DNA from: Isochrysis galbana
Lineage: Eukaryota > Haptophyta > Isochrysidales > Isochrysidaceae
DNA length: 64,000 nt
Reading direction: 5' to 3'
NCBI GenBank assembly: GCA_018136815.1
Contig: CM030932.1
Span: 1,075,350 to 1,139,349 of the forward strand
Shown here: one piece after another, positions 53,449 through 63,200 of the stretch
Layout: every line of letters starts with the position of its first letter
How positions within the stretch are numbered: the first letter of the stretch is position 1
Translations under genes and position numbers: made by a program
Notes under the pieces: generated by a model
The model's input: only the letters and a program-made list of their open reading frames with translations
What the model was told of the DNA's origin: nothing
Databases searched by the model: none

Positions 53449-54625
53449 TTATGCCTGGGCCTCGCCGTCTTCTTCAATCTCGGGAGCAGCCTGTTTCACA
53501 GAGGAAAATCCGCTCAGCTTGCGGCTGCAGTGAGGCCCACACTCGCGGGGTGGGATGGGGGCAGTGACAAAAACAAACTCGATCGGGGAGTCTTGACTGG
53601 TGCATCATGCAGCGCACCTCCTCCTCCTCCTGTGGCTTCTCCTCCTCAACAGCTTCGTCCTCAGGCGCTGGCTTGCTCTCGGATTCATCGGCGCCAGCCT
53701 CCTCTTCTTCTGTTGCCGCGGGCCCTTCCTCGGCGGGTGCTGCCTCCTTTGCAGTGCCCTCAGCATCTGCTTCCCTGGCTCCATCTCTGACCTCACCGGC
53801 CTCCTCCTTGGCGCCCTCAGCAGCACCCTCAGCTTCAGCAGGTCCGTTCTCGGTCTGGGCCCGCTTTTGAGGATTGGCGGCGGCGGTCCCCCAATTGCGA
53901 GCTGCCTCCTTGAAAGCTTCCTTGTGAGACATCTCGGGATTGGCTCCCTTCAGACGCGCCACCTCGTCCTTCATGAACAAGTTGTAAGCACTCGGAGGTC
54001 GCGGCGCACGCTGGGCGTCACGGTCCTTCCTCTTGCGCCCGCCGCGACCCCGGCCACGGCCGCGGCCATTCTCGGCTGCGATGCTCGCCGCAGTTGCGGC
54101 CGCGGCCGCGGCGGCTGCCGCGGCGGCTGCCGATGGCGTACCACCGCCAAACTGTCCGAGATGGCCCAGGCCACCACCGTAAGGGTTGTGTTGAAATTGC
54201 GGACCACCCCCATAGCTTGGGGGTAGACCGTGACTTTGGCCATACTGCATCATGTGCTGCTCAGGCGGGCGTGGAACAGCGATCTGGAACTGCGAGTTGG
54301 GGCCCGCGCCCTGCGGGACGACGACCATGTACTGCTGACCCGTGGGAGTCATGACGACCATTTGCTCGCCAGCGTGAACATTTGGAGGAACATTGACTAG
54401 CATCAGCTGCATGGGTTGCTGACCGGGGGGGGCAGCACCGGGATGCCCCATGCCCTGCTGTTGATGCTGCGAGAGCTGAGGCTGCTGGTGCTGCGCCTGG
54501 TGGTGCTGTTGCAGCTGCTGCTGCTGTGCGGCCGACATCCTGCGATGCGGGCGGAGGAAGTGGGTGAGTGGCTTTCTGGGCTTGGGCGGGCGCGGCGCGG
54601 CATTGTGCTGGCTGGAGAGCATCAT
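53449..54625 (-). CDS. HMG/YABBY-like nuclear protein with Gln-rich N terminus, 2 exons
   Basis: Exon 54625-53618 ends ...EEEE|GTGCGC and joins exon 53490-53449 (ACAG|GCTGCTCCC, encoding AAPEIEEDGEAQA and stop), giving 349 residues; the ATG at 54538 (MSAAQQQQ) is an alternative start. Order: Gln/His-rich 33-58; a PxG-type segment (VNVPPNVHAGEQMVVMTPTG and YMVVVPQGAGP) often seen in algal proteins; a Gly/Tyr-rich stretch; poly-Ala; a basic AT-hook-like RGRGRGRGGRKRK; then an HMG/YABBY-like domain at about 206-247 (RAPRPPSAYNLFMKDEVARL and HKEAFKEAARNW); and a long acidic Glu-rich tail. The tail layout is typical of chromatin HMG proteins. DNA binding and transcription or chromatin roles are inferred. 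Confidence 0.8.
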
Positions 54626-54769
54626 TGCACATGTGCGCGCGCTCCGTTACGCGCGCTTCGCGCGCACGAGGGGCGGTAGGGCGAGCACGTGCCGTGTGGG
54701 GCTGTGGCGGGTAGAGAGGGGGGCGGGGGCGGGGCGCACGCACCCGTGGGTAGGGGCCAGTGGAGAGTG

Positions 54770-55025
54770 GCTCTCTCTCTCTCCCCCTCTCCCCCCCCCC
54801 CTTTTCTCTCTCTCTATCTCCGCTTCTTGCCTCCCCCCCCCCCCCCCCCTTTCCCTCCCTCCGTCCCTCCCCGCCCCCCCCCCCCGCACCCCCCCCCCCC
54901 CCCCCCCCCGCTCTTCCCTTCCCCCCCGCGCGCTCTACCTTCCCTCGAGAGGAGGCGCCCCCCCTCCCCCCCTTTCCCCCCTTTCCCCCTCCCATTCTCC
55001 GGCCGCGCGCTCCTCCCTTCGCGCG
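54770..55025. promoter_or_regulatory. Pyrimidine/purine tract upstream of the HMG-like gene
   Basis: The plus strand is nearly all C/T (poly-C runs at 54835-54910), so the coding strand is G/A. It lies about 150-400 bp 5' of the ATG. Confidence 0.4.
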
Positions 55026-56134
55026 GGGGCGGTGAGAGGAAGCGAATTTGAAAGAGTGGCGAGAGAGCTAGGGGGCTCCCGCTGCGAAATATACGACTAA
55101 ACGGCATCGTGATATCGTGATACAGTGATGTTTGGCTTCGATCGATCGTCGAGGACTGCGCCTCGATGAGCCCATGCGAACTGCCGAGGAGTCCCAAGAC
55201 ACTCGAGCGAGCTCGACCAATCTCCATCCTCGTCTACTCTCACACGGGGTTGCAGAGCGCCCGCTCGTGGCTTTTCTTTTTCAACCGCCTTCTCGACTGG
55301 GCAGCCTCTCTCATACGCCCCACCATGGATGCGTCACTTTCATACCAATCCGGCTGAATTATCTATACGAGCTGGCGGGTGCCTCTCTCGTTCTTTTTTT
55401 TCTCGCGCGCGGGAAAGCCGTGTGAGTATTCTTCTTCGCGCTCGAGGACGCTCCATCAGAAGGCGAGCGCCCCGGCGCGGCCTCAAATTCCATCGAAGCT
55501 GGAGCGCACCGGCTGCCGATCGAGATTGCGCGTGATTGTATCCATCTCCCCCCTCCTCGCGGTGAGGAGAGCGGAGGGCGGGCGACGGGGCGACTCGAAG
55601 CGGCGCCCAATCAGCGGGCGGGATGGCACGAGGCTGCATCTCGCTTCTCACGCCCAATAGAAACGCTGGTCCTTGCCGTTTGGGAGGACGAAAGCAGTGC
55701 GAATCGGTCAAACTCAAAGTCGATGGGAAGGGCGAGTCGAGAGCCGAGTCGTGAGAACTCTCGCCATTGGCGGGCTCTCCGCCTTTCTGATTCTGCGCCC
55801 CATGTTCACCGAATGTGGACTCGAACGACACCCGAACTCCTCCCGGGGGGGCCAACCTCCCTGGCTCATTGAGATCTATCAAGTATAACCCATCTGCCCG
55901 GCGTCGCGGTGTGCCGGCGGCCTGTTTCCGCCAGTCAAAACGGCTCGAGCGCGGGGGGGGGGGGCACCCGCCTCCCGATAGAAAGTAGAAAGTCCCTCCC
56001 CCCCTTTCCCCCCTGGGGATCTCAGGGAAAGGTGCCGCACCTTGAGGGCAACGGAGAGCCAAAGGGCGGCAAGGGCGCGCACCTGCGCCATCCGCGCCCC
56101 TCTGCGCTGGCTCTGCGCGGCCTCTCTGCTCGGT
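55026..56134. other. Intergenic region between divergent HMG-like and HIT genes
   Basis: Contains a CCAAT sequence in CGCCCAATCAGCGGGCGGG at 55605-55623, a plausible promoter box. A long antisense frame (55340-56476, -) has no domains and overlaps the HIT gene, so I reject it. An acceptor-like GATCTCAGGG at 56020-56030 leaves room for an upstream exon of the HIT gene. Confidence 0.35.
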
Positions 56135-57335
56135 ATGGTGATCCTCAGCGCGCGCATGACCAGCTTCGTGCCAGGGGAAATCACCAACCTCGTCGAGTCG
56201 GGGATCAAGTTCGGCCATACCAAGATCAAGCCCGCACAGGTCACCTTTTCGGGCAAGCATTCCGTCGCTTTTGCGGCAAAGCCAATCACAAAGGGCCACA
56301 CGATAGTAGCCTCTCGCAGACGTGTAAAATGCTCCAAGGAGCTCGATATGGAAGAGTATCTTGACCTGTGGCGAACCGTCGCCGAGGCGCGTGACGCCGC
56401 CCTGGCCGCCAATGGCGCCACCGCGGCCAACCTGCTCATGAAGGATGGGCCCGCCTGTGGTGCTGCCGTGCCTCACCTACATGTGCACGTCGTTCCCCGC
56501 GTTCCGGGCGACTTTGTGCCCAATGACAAAGTTTTCTCTCTCATCGATAGCTGGGCGCCCAGCCACGGCGACAAAGCATCGCGTTCGACAGTTGTATCCC
56601 TCGACATCCCTAGTGACAGTGACCGCAAGGACCGGACGTTTGAGATGATGGCCAAAGAGGCCTCCACTTATCGGAGGATTCTTGGCACGGGCATTTCAGA
56701 ACGCGACCATACCTTTGGAAAATTTTCAATAGACCGGAAGCACGTTTTTGCGGAAAGTTCAGGTGGGCATGCGCCTGCTGTGGTCTGTTCCAGCAGTGCT
56801 GAGGCGATCGCTTGCGTAGCTGCGGTGTGGAACTCCTCAGCTGTACCACTTCTTCTGACTGTCATGCAGGCGGACAAACCGTAGCATTTGTCAACCTCCG
56901 TCCCCTTGTTGCTGGGCACGTCCTGGTCACACCACGCCGCGTCGTCGCGCGCACGTACGTCCTTGCTTGGGCACTTTGCTACCCCCCTTTCGCATGTGCT
57001 TGCATGGACTTGGCTCGCGAGATGTGCTCGCTTGGATGGTTCATACAATGTTCTCTGTTTCATCGGGGTTCGGACGTTCGCATGCGATCACAGGACAGCT
57101 GTTCTTGCGCTTGGTCTCATCACTATCGCACCTCTATCAAATGTACAGGAAAGATATGACTGAGGCCGAGCTGGATGACCTGTGGGCGACTGTGCGCCAT
57201 GTTCAAGTAGTACTCGAGAAGGCATATGGTGCGACCTCGTGTGAGCTTGGCATCCAGGACGGCAAACACGCCGGGCAAACCGTTCCGCATGTGCATGTTC
57301 ATATCCTGCCCAGGGGTACGGAGTCTCGCGCGTGA
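56135..57335 (+). CDS. Tandem HIT-domain (FHIT-like) protein, 3 exons
   Basis: Exons 56135-56762, 56870-56954 and 57149-57335 join in frame (TTCAG|GCGGACAA; GCGCAC|GAAAGATATG), giving 299 residues. Two HIT domains are present. The first has GKHSVAFAAKPITKGHTIVA and the histidine triad PHLHVHVVPR at about 113-122. The second has FGKFSIDRKHVF ... GGQTVAFVNLRPLVAGHVLV, PRRVVARTKDMTEAELDDLW and PHVHVHILPR at 284-293. HIT proteins bind nucleotides and hydrolyse or transfer at the alpha phosphate; the R-R-V ... A-E-L-x-D-L-W pattern is that of the FHIT/Ap3A hydrolase branch. Two triads in one chain are unusual. The second domain ends only six residues after its triad. The start is the first in-frame ATG, but an upstream exon carrying a targeting peptide is possible (RAPLRWLCAASLLG precedes it). 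Confidence 0.85.
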
Positions 57336-58610
57336 CGCGTGACGAATGTGTGCTGACCAGACCATTGATAGCACATAGCACCACAGTCCATGAACCATGC
57401 ATCAATAATGGAAGGACATGACGAACAGGCGCGATCGCCCGAATGTAAATTTGAGGTTGCTCGTCCAACCATGTAAACTTGTCGTCGACGACACACGAAA
57501 CTTCTATGCGCGGGGGGCCATCCATCGGATGAATTTGGAGGACATCCACTTGGCAATGGTGAACCGTGTCGCCGAATCGTTATGCACCCACTTGCTCATC
57601 GGGTCAGGCCTCACCTAGGCTTCTGCTGCTCGGATGCCGAGTGGTGCTGCTACGTCCAGACCTAGATGCGAGCAGCTCTTGCAGTGAGAATCCTTCACTT
57701 GTTCTCATCTTGTATGTTTCCGTGCAACGACGCGAGTAGCTCGTGCAGCAAAAACATTGCACTTGCTCTCATCTTGTATATTTCATGGTTCGAACATGAT
57801 GTCCGGGCTTCGGAGCTAGATCGCATGCTGCCATCGCGCCTCACGGGTTCGGGATCCATCTCGTCTCGACTCTTTCCCTTCGCGCTGGTGGCATGCTTCT
57901 CACGCACGTTCGCAACGTTTCTCCACCATGCATTTCTGAAAAGATCCGTTGCTCATGTGGAAGCATTCCGAATAATCGATTAAGCGTGTCTAGTAGTAGC
58001 ACCTCTATTCTCTATGGCGGAAACACGCCCATTCAATACTACTTATTATACAACAACTGAATAGTAGTGCCGCTACTGCCACTAGCCATGGACCAACACT
58101 CCGAGCCACGACACACTGCATGATCATTAGAGGATTAGAACCCAAGGCCAAAGCATAGATTTGCGAAGCACATGACACCGGATTATACCTTATACTTATA
58201 CCTCCAAAAAGAAATTCTGAAGAGCCCGGTCTAACACCTACGGCGGTCTAAGTTCTACTACCTTTCTACCGACACCGCCCTTATCTCCTTCTCCCCGCCT
58301 CCTTTCCTTCCCCCCTTCATTTCTTTGTGTCCTCGGTTTCCGGGGTGCGACCCAGGGCCTAGGTACACTACACACTACCTCGGGCCCGGTTCAGAGTGCG
58401 TGGTTCGGGCAGCTCGATTGGCGCCGCTCTTCCGTTCGCTCTCCGTGTTTTCGTTTCCGTCGTCCGACTCATCGCTGGTCGCCCGCACTTGTTGATACTC
58501 AACACCCCGGGCGCCACGAGGGACCAAGGAGTCGCCCTCGTCTTCGGCGCATCGCGCATCGCGCCATCTCCCCGTGCCTATACCCTTCAGCATCGCAGTC
58601 CATTGCTGTA
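57336..58610. other. Intergenic; local duplication at 57660-57790, no gene supported
   Basis: Two diverged units, GCGAGCAGCTCTTGCAGTGA and GCGAGTAGCTCGTGCAGCAA, each ending CTCATCTTGTAT-g/a-TTTC, start about 66 bp apart at 57668 and 57734. 58220-58330 resembles 31310-31400 (C/T-rich module). No ORF is convincing. Confidence 0.45.
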
Positions 58611-59440
58611 AAAAAAAACATCTGAAGAATCTGGGCTACACACCTACTATTTACGGGATCTCCCTTCACTATCACCACCGCCCTTAACTTCCCTCCCCCC
58701 AACTCTTTCCCTGCCCCCCTTCGTTCCTTTTTCTTCGGTTTCCGGGGTCCGGCCCTGGTACACTACCTAGGGCCTGGTTCGGAGTGTGGGGGCCGGGCAG
58801 GCCTTTTGAAATGTCTCTGTTGGAGCTCGTGCCTGCTTGGGTTTGCGGTGGTTGCGTGGGTTTCCTAGGTCTTGCGTCGTCCTTAGGTGTTCCCTTTGGT
58901 CGTTGTTTTCCGGGTTCATTCGCCCTAGCTACGCTGCTCCCTGTTTTCCTCGATAGCGTCCGCTATCCTCAGCTTGGTCGCTAGCTCCACTAGCTCCTCG
59001 CTTGGTTTAAGCCCACCTTCGTCGTTCATGTTATAAACGGGTCTCAGGTCATTTATGTCTATCCTCTTCTTGGGTTGTCTTCCCATACCCGCTTGGACCG
59101 TTCTTGCCGAGTCGGTTTCGTGCGCGCGTGCGCGAAGAGTAGTGCTTTGCTTAATGTGGTGTACCTTTCTATGATTCGTATCAGTATTGATTCTTCCAAG
59201 AAAAAAACTTTTTAATATTCTCGCCTCGCCCGTGGCAATGGAAGACACTCACGAAGCCACGCTCTTTCTCCTCCCTCCTCCCTCTCCCTCACTCCCTGCC
59301 TTGCGGCAACTCCCCTCGTGCTCTACTTAGGGGCCCGGGTCGTTTGGGGGGTCCGAGCTAAGCGGGGTGCACCTGTCCCCAACGGTATGTTCTCGCCTCC
59401 CTCTTGTTCCGTTGGGTGACCTGTTTATACTGTAAGTGCT
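58611..59440. repeat. Repeat modules (A-rich module at 58611; second module at 59190-59335)
   Basis: 58611-58720 starts AAAAAAACATCTGAAGAATC and CTGGGCTACACACCTACT (compare 63057 and 24040 (-)). 59190-59335 starts AAAAAAACTTTTTAATATTC and ends CTCCCCTCGTGCTCTACTTA (compare 39990-40125). Between them, on the minus strand, is an unassigned frame with MGRQPKKRIDINDLRPVYNM (59093 down to 58925), possibly an element ORF start. Confidence 0.5.
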
Positions 59441-59845
59441 ATGGGGTGTAGTCGTACTCATGTGTACGTCCGTACATCCGGCATGGCATTCAATTATCTC
59501 GAAAATCGTCTGAATGATCAATGTGCAGCTCCGTATGCGTGCAGGGAGCAGCATCGCGTCACAGGCCTGCTGCGCGTTTTCAATCCATCTTTTGCCCATA
59601 ACCGTGTGGATGCTCTTTGGGTAGATAAGCTTGGTGAGCTGCCTTGCATAGCCCACATTCCGAACGTTGTCGCGAACATGAAGCGTGAGCTGCCAGCCTA
59701 TGTGGTTGCGTGCCAAGGGGCTCGCATCAATGCCGGAGGAGATGTCGCCGACTTCACCAAGAACGTCATGTCGTGGTGGGCTTCAAATCATTCTCTGTTC
59801 CCCACTTGGGCCATGGCTGCTAGGAGTGTCATGTCTCTCTCTCCT

Positions 59846-59861
59846 AATTCGGCATCGTGTG
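59846..59861 (+). repeat. Left target-site duplication
   Basis: AATTCGGCATCGTGTG, identical to 60738-60753. Confidence 0.9.
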
Positions 59862-60737
59862 CAACTAAGTTTATACTTGGTTCGCCCAGGGGGGGGCACG
59901 AGCCCCCCCCTCTCTCCACTCCTCCCCTGCCATAGGGGAGGAACCACCCGCTCTCCTGGCACGCCTGATGGCCTGCCAGGAGCACACTGCCCTGCTGACC
60001 CATCCCTCTCCCCACAGGCACGCCTGACTCGCCCGCCCTGGCCCGTCGTGGCCTGCCCATCCCTCTGACCAGCCCCTCCTCCCCCTGGGCCCCCCTGATC
60101 AGGACCCCCCAGCCAGCTCCAGTCGACTGGCAGGGGCTCGAGAGCCAGCGAGGGAGAGGCAGGAGGGGCCAGGGCCATGCCCCAGCCTCACCTGCCCCTT
60201 GAGCTGCGCTCCCAGGCCCCTGCCGGCCTCCTGGGGACCTAAAGAGGGGCCGCAGGCGCGCGCCATGGGCCCCCGCCGCAGGGAAGAGAGGAGGAAGAGG
60301 GAAGAGGGAGGGGAGGGGAGAGTGGCAGCTCTCCCCTCCGGCGTTTACGTGTCTTCTCGCCCCGTTTGGGTAAGAGAAGACGGGGGCGCCAGAGCCAGGA
60401 GGGAAGGGCCGCGGCTCGCCGCGGCCACTCGCTTAGGCGAGGAGTGATTAGCGCTTCTGGGCTCCTTTTCACGAGTGCCCCCCCCCCCCTGCGTTGTTTT
60501 TACCCGAAAGGGGTTTTCCCCCAGCGTGGACTCGAGGAGAGGACGTGCTGGGGTGCGCGGGGTCGGTGCGTGCACTGGGGGGAGGACAAATATCGAGGGG
60601 AGGGGGCAGTGCCCCCTCCCCCCGGTAGCATTCGGACACCTGGCTCGTCAGGCATGGCGGGATTCCGGGACGGAAATGTTGTGTCCAATTAGCTAGTGGG
60701 GTTGGCTAGGATATAACATTAATTGGTTTATTTATTT
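59862..60737 (+). mobile_element. Non-autonomous hairpin element (family 1) inserted in the hAT gene, with 16-bp TSD
   Basis: The insertion is bounded by AATTCGGCATCGTGTG at 59846-59861 and again at 60738-60753. It begins directly with CAACTAAGT-TTAT-ACTTGGTT, the family hairpin, and ends GGTTGGCTAGGATATAACAT then TAATTGGTTTATTTATTT. Inside are GGGGGGCACGAGCCCCCC, the CACCCGCTCTCCTGGCACGC block and a poly-C run at 60478, but no long ORF. The direct repeat length and AT-rich 3' end suit a target-primed retrotransposon mobilised in trans. Confidence 0.85.
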
Positions 60738-60753
60738 AATTCGGCATCGTGTG
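60738..60753 (+). repeat. Right target-site duplication
   Basis: AATTCGGCATCGTGTG, identical to 59846-59861; the transposase reading frame resumes from its last base. Confidence 0.9.
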
Positions 60754-60881
60754 AGCGTGTGTTTTCCTTGCTTGCATGCCTTTTCCCATCTGATCGGTCC
60801 ACTACTTTGGCCGATCAGGTGCAGTCGTCTGTCATGTTGCGTTACAATAGCAACAAACGTGAGAATGAGCGCTGCATGTGA

Positions 60882-61139
60882 GAGCGTGAAACGTGATAGC
60901 ACCCTTGGCTATGAAATGTGCAGTAAAACATGATATGCGTATGCTAGTTAGTAGCACTCACTATATCTATATACGCTATGACTAATGACTACGACTATCG
61001 TGCCTATCTACCGCGACGACGGGCGACGGGCGCACGGGCGCATATCTACATATTTTCTACATATTTGGGTGAGAGCCTCGCATATAAACGACATATCGTG
61101 ACGACATATTTGGGCACTTTTTTCTACATATTATGGCCT
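60882..61139. other. 3' flank of the hAT remnant, no gene supported
   Basis: AT-richer sequence with short CATATTT/ACGACATATTTGGG direct repeats near 61045-61125. The terminal inverted repeat of the hAT element was not identified. Confidence 0.35.
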
Positions 61140-61320
61140 ACCCCTATGCGCGTGACGGAGGGGGAGAGAGGGGGGGCGAATCGCACCATTTCTTGGCGAA
61201 GATTTTCGTCGCGTCAGGTAGCCCCCCCGGGAGATTTTTATTGGGCATCGCGCCACGGTCAAAAAATGCAGCCCAACCCTTACTAGTCGTTAAAAAGCCC
61301 CTGTTTGACCGCCCTATCCA
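61140..61320 (-). repeat. TA-flanked inverted-repeat element, copy E
   Basis: On the minus strand it starts TAGGGCGGTCAAACAGGG, then GCTTTTTAACGACTAGTAAG and a block ending TGACCGTGGCGCGA, ending in the CGCCAAGAAATGGTGCGATT and CCCTCCGTCACGCGC blocks. It matches copies A and B. Confidence 0.65.
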
Positions 61321-61550
61321 TTCCCACCCTTTGCACTCGCACACCGGACACCGGGGGGGGGGGGGGGGCGGAAAGGAGAGTGAGGGTGAGGCTAGGGCGT
61401 TGTCGAAGGGAATCCACGCGGAATAAAGGGCAGTGGGTAGCGATGGTAGTAGGCATCTTCAAGAATATATATATATATTTAGGAATGCTAGCGCTAACAA
61501 CTAACAAGATGTCCTACGACGCTATAAGTGTCAGCGTTTTCTTGTTGTCC
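61321..61550. other. No gene supported
   Basis: Contains a poly-G run at 61352-61367 and (AT)n at 61465-61480. Confidence 0.4.
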
Positions 61551-61690
61551 TAGTTTAATCCTAGTGCTGAGGGACCGTGGCTCATGGCTCATCGGTCATC
61601 GGCAACGGAGCCCCTACCCCGCGATGGGGGGGTGCGCGGTTGGTGCATGGCTCGTCCGGTGTATGTGGCTAGGGATGCTAGCCAACAAGA
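61551..61690 (+). repeat. Repeat shared with 43658-43790 (opposite orientation)
   Basis: Shared blocks are TTTAATCCTAG, GAGGGACCGTG, GCAACGGAGCCCCTACCCCG and TGTATGTGGCTAGGGATGCT. Here the right side is not interrupted by a MERA element. Confidence 0.65.
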
Positions 61691-61854
61691 CCTCTTACAA
61701 GACTACAATTTCTAACGATAAGTTTTAACGTCTAACTAAAGTACTCGACTCTACTCTAGAGTACGTACAGCCTCTACTCTACTCGCTCTACAAATATCAA
61801 ATATCTCAAGTTCTCGGCCGCCGCCACTCTACGATTAAAACACACACGGGAAGC

Positions 61855-61920
61855 CTTCCCCCTCCCTTCCCCTCCCCTCCCCCCCCCCCCTTTCCCCCCC
61901 CCCCCCTCCCCCCTCTGGGT
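61855..61920 (+). promoter_or_regulatory. Pyrimidine tract upstream of mitochondrial ACP
   Basis: CCCCTCCC/TTTCCCC runs on the coding strand end about 70 bp before the ATG at 61988. Confidence 0.4.
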
Positions 61921-61987
61921 CTCTCCACTGCGCTGCGCTGCGCGCCCGCGATCGCGCCACACTGCCCTCTTGCTGAGTCTCCTGCCC

Positions 61988-62350
61988 ATGCTTGGCCGAA
62001 CTGCGCGCGCCGCCGCGACCAGGGGAGGTGCTCTGTCGAAGGTCGCGCTGTCTCGCACCGTCCCACGCATTCAGCCCCGCTTCCTCGCCACATCCACCTT
62101 CCTCGATGAGGCAGATGTGACAGAGCGTGTGCTTGGCTGCGTCAAGTCCTTCGAGAAGGTTGACCCGACCAAAGTGACGCCAAAGGCACACTTTCTGAAT
62201 GATCTGGGGCTCGACAGCTTGGACACGGTGGAGGTCGTCATGGCCTTCGAGGACGAATTCGTGATTGAGATTCAGGACGTGGACGCTGAGAAGATCCACA
62301 CATGCGAGGATGCTATCAAGTACATCATGATGCATCCTGCAGCCAAGTAA
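61988..62350 (+). CDS. Mitochondrial acyl carrier protein (complex I NDUFAB1-type)
   Basis: 120 residues. The first 33 or so are Arg/Ala/Ser-rich without acidic residues ([34 protein letters not shown]), a typical mitochondrial presequence. The rest is a type [25 protein letters not shown], the phosphopantetheine site [20 protein letters not shown] with the acceptor Ser77, and [20 protein letters not shown] at the end. Mitochondrial ACP carries intermediates of mitochondrial fatty-acid (lipoate precursor) synthesis, is a subunit of complex I and partners LYR-motif proteins in Fe-S cluster assembly. The frame is open upstream to 61970, but the first ATG is 61988. A single exon. The gene converges with the minus-strand fragment that ends at 62399, 48 bp away. 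Confidence 0.95.
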   Translation: MLGRTARAAATRGGALSKVALSRTVPRIQPRFLATSTFLDEADVTERVLGCVKSFEKVDPTKVTPKAHFLNDLGLDSLDTVEVVMAFEDEFVIEIQDVDAEKIHTCEDAIKYIMMHPAAK

Positions 62351-62398
62351 ATTGTGACCCTGATCTAGCGTGCTGACGCGGTGTGTGACGATGAGCTG

Positions 62399-62724
62399 TC
62401 AGATACCGATCACCAGGGCGTTATCGGCGTGCATAGCCACCTGAGCTATCGACCGCAGCTGATGCAGTTCGAGAGACAGAATGTACTTGATGGCAAACTG
62501 CAACGCTTGTTTGTCATGAGCTGGTTCCACAGGAACAACATTTGAGTTCCGCGTCTCAAAAATCTCTTGGGGTGGCTATGCAACCTTTTGCTCCGATTCC
62601 GCGCCAAAGGCTATGGACGGCGAGGATCGCATTCCATTCATATGAAACTCGCCCTCATCCACTCGTTGAAATCCGATTTCCATTGACGCTCCACCAAAGA
62701 ACCTCCCAACTGTTGAAGGACGAC
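62399..62724 (-). pseudogene. Conserved-looking 3' exon(s) with an in-frame TAG
   Basis: One minus-strand frame reads VGRFFGGASMEIGFQRVDEG then EFHMNGMRSSPSIAFGAESE and QKVA, a TAG at 62576-62578, and then, still in the same frame, PPQEIFETRNSNVVPVEPAH and KQALQFAIKYILSLELHQLR to a stop at 62399-62401. Composition on both sides of the TAG is protein-like, and there is no room for an intron. It may be the last exon of a gene with a nonsense change (one base from CAG), readthrough, or an assembly error. I do not recognise the family. The 5' part is not found before the repeats at 62930. Confidence 0.4.
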
Positions 62725-62929
62725 GGTGCCTTTTTGCTCCAATGTGGTTGGCTAGCCCGTGAGTGCGTGTGTGTTGCAAGACGGTGAAAGATCACGTTGC
62801 ACCAGATATAAGACAAGTACCCTTCGACCCGTACAACCGACACCCGGGGCTTGCTTCATACCGTTGTTGTCGGCTTTTTGCTACTTGCTCTTGCAACATT
62901 TAAATACCCTGAGAAAAATGCGCCCCTCC

Positions 62930-63177
62930 CTGATGCAAAAAAAACCTTTTAATATTCTCGCCTCACGCGTGGCCTAGTAACGTGCTATGCTACCACGTCT
63001 TCACTCCTCTCCTACCCTTGAACAACCTGCCTTGCCCTTGCCCTACTCCTACTCAACAAAAAAACATCTCAAGATCCTGGGCTACACACCTGCTAGATCT
63101 AGGTTTGCTTGTCGCTGCTACGACAACGCCCTTACATCCCCACTCTCCACCACCTCCCTTTCCCCCCTTCATTCCCA
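62930..63177 (+). repeat. A-rich repeat modules preceding a MERA element
   Basis: 62936-62980 is AAAAAAAACCTTTTAATATT then CTCGCCTCACGCGTGGCC, like 59190 and 39996. 63057-63177 is AAAAAAACATCTCAAGATCC then TGGGCTACACACCTGCTAGA and a C/T-rich run, like 58611 and 24040 (-). Confidence 0.6.
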
Positions 63178-63179
63178 AA

Positions 63180-63195
63180 CTAAGTTTATACTTGG
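63180..63195 (+). repeat. 5'-terminal hairpin of the 63-kb MERA element
   Basis: CTAAGT-TTAT-ACTTGG, a 6-bp stem with one T-G pair, five bases before the ATG at 63201. Confidence 0.7.
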
Positions 63196-63200
63196 ACGCG

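Larger units (their letters stand above)
59480..60881 (+). pseudogene. hAT transposase C-terminal region, interrupted by a hairpin element
   Basis: 59480-59861 encodes AFNYLENRLNDQCA ... VDKLGELPCI and the hAT dimerisation block opening (FTKNVMSWWASNHSLFPTWA, then RSVMSLSPNSASC). The frame is broken at 59862 and resumes after the duplicated target at 60753 with ERVFSLLACLFPSDRSTTLA ... QVQSSVMLRYNSNKRENE and a stop at 60879-60881. Ignoring the insertion and one target copy, the frame is continuous and gives the classic hAT end 'WW-x8-P-x-W ... S-A-S-x-E-R-V-F-S ... R'. The N-terminal catalytic part upstream of 59480 is not present, so this copy was already incomplete or is truncated by rearrangement. 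The 2890-3262 fragment is a second copy. Confidence 0.8.

Noticed and set aside
55340..56476. Long minus-strand ORF (378 codons) between the HMG-like and HIT genes
   Set aside because: It overlaps the first HIT exon antisense, has no recognisable domain, and its composition follows the GC-rich promoter region. The HIT frame on the other strand has clear motifs.
59862..60737. Reading the insertion as a DNA transposon because it begins with a hairpin
   Set aside because: There are no terminal inverted repeats between the two ends. The target duplication is 16 bp, longer than is usual for cut-and-paste elements, and the 3' end is AT-rich, which fits target-primed retrotransposition better.
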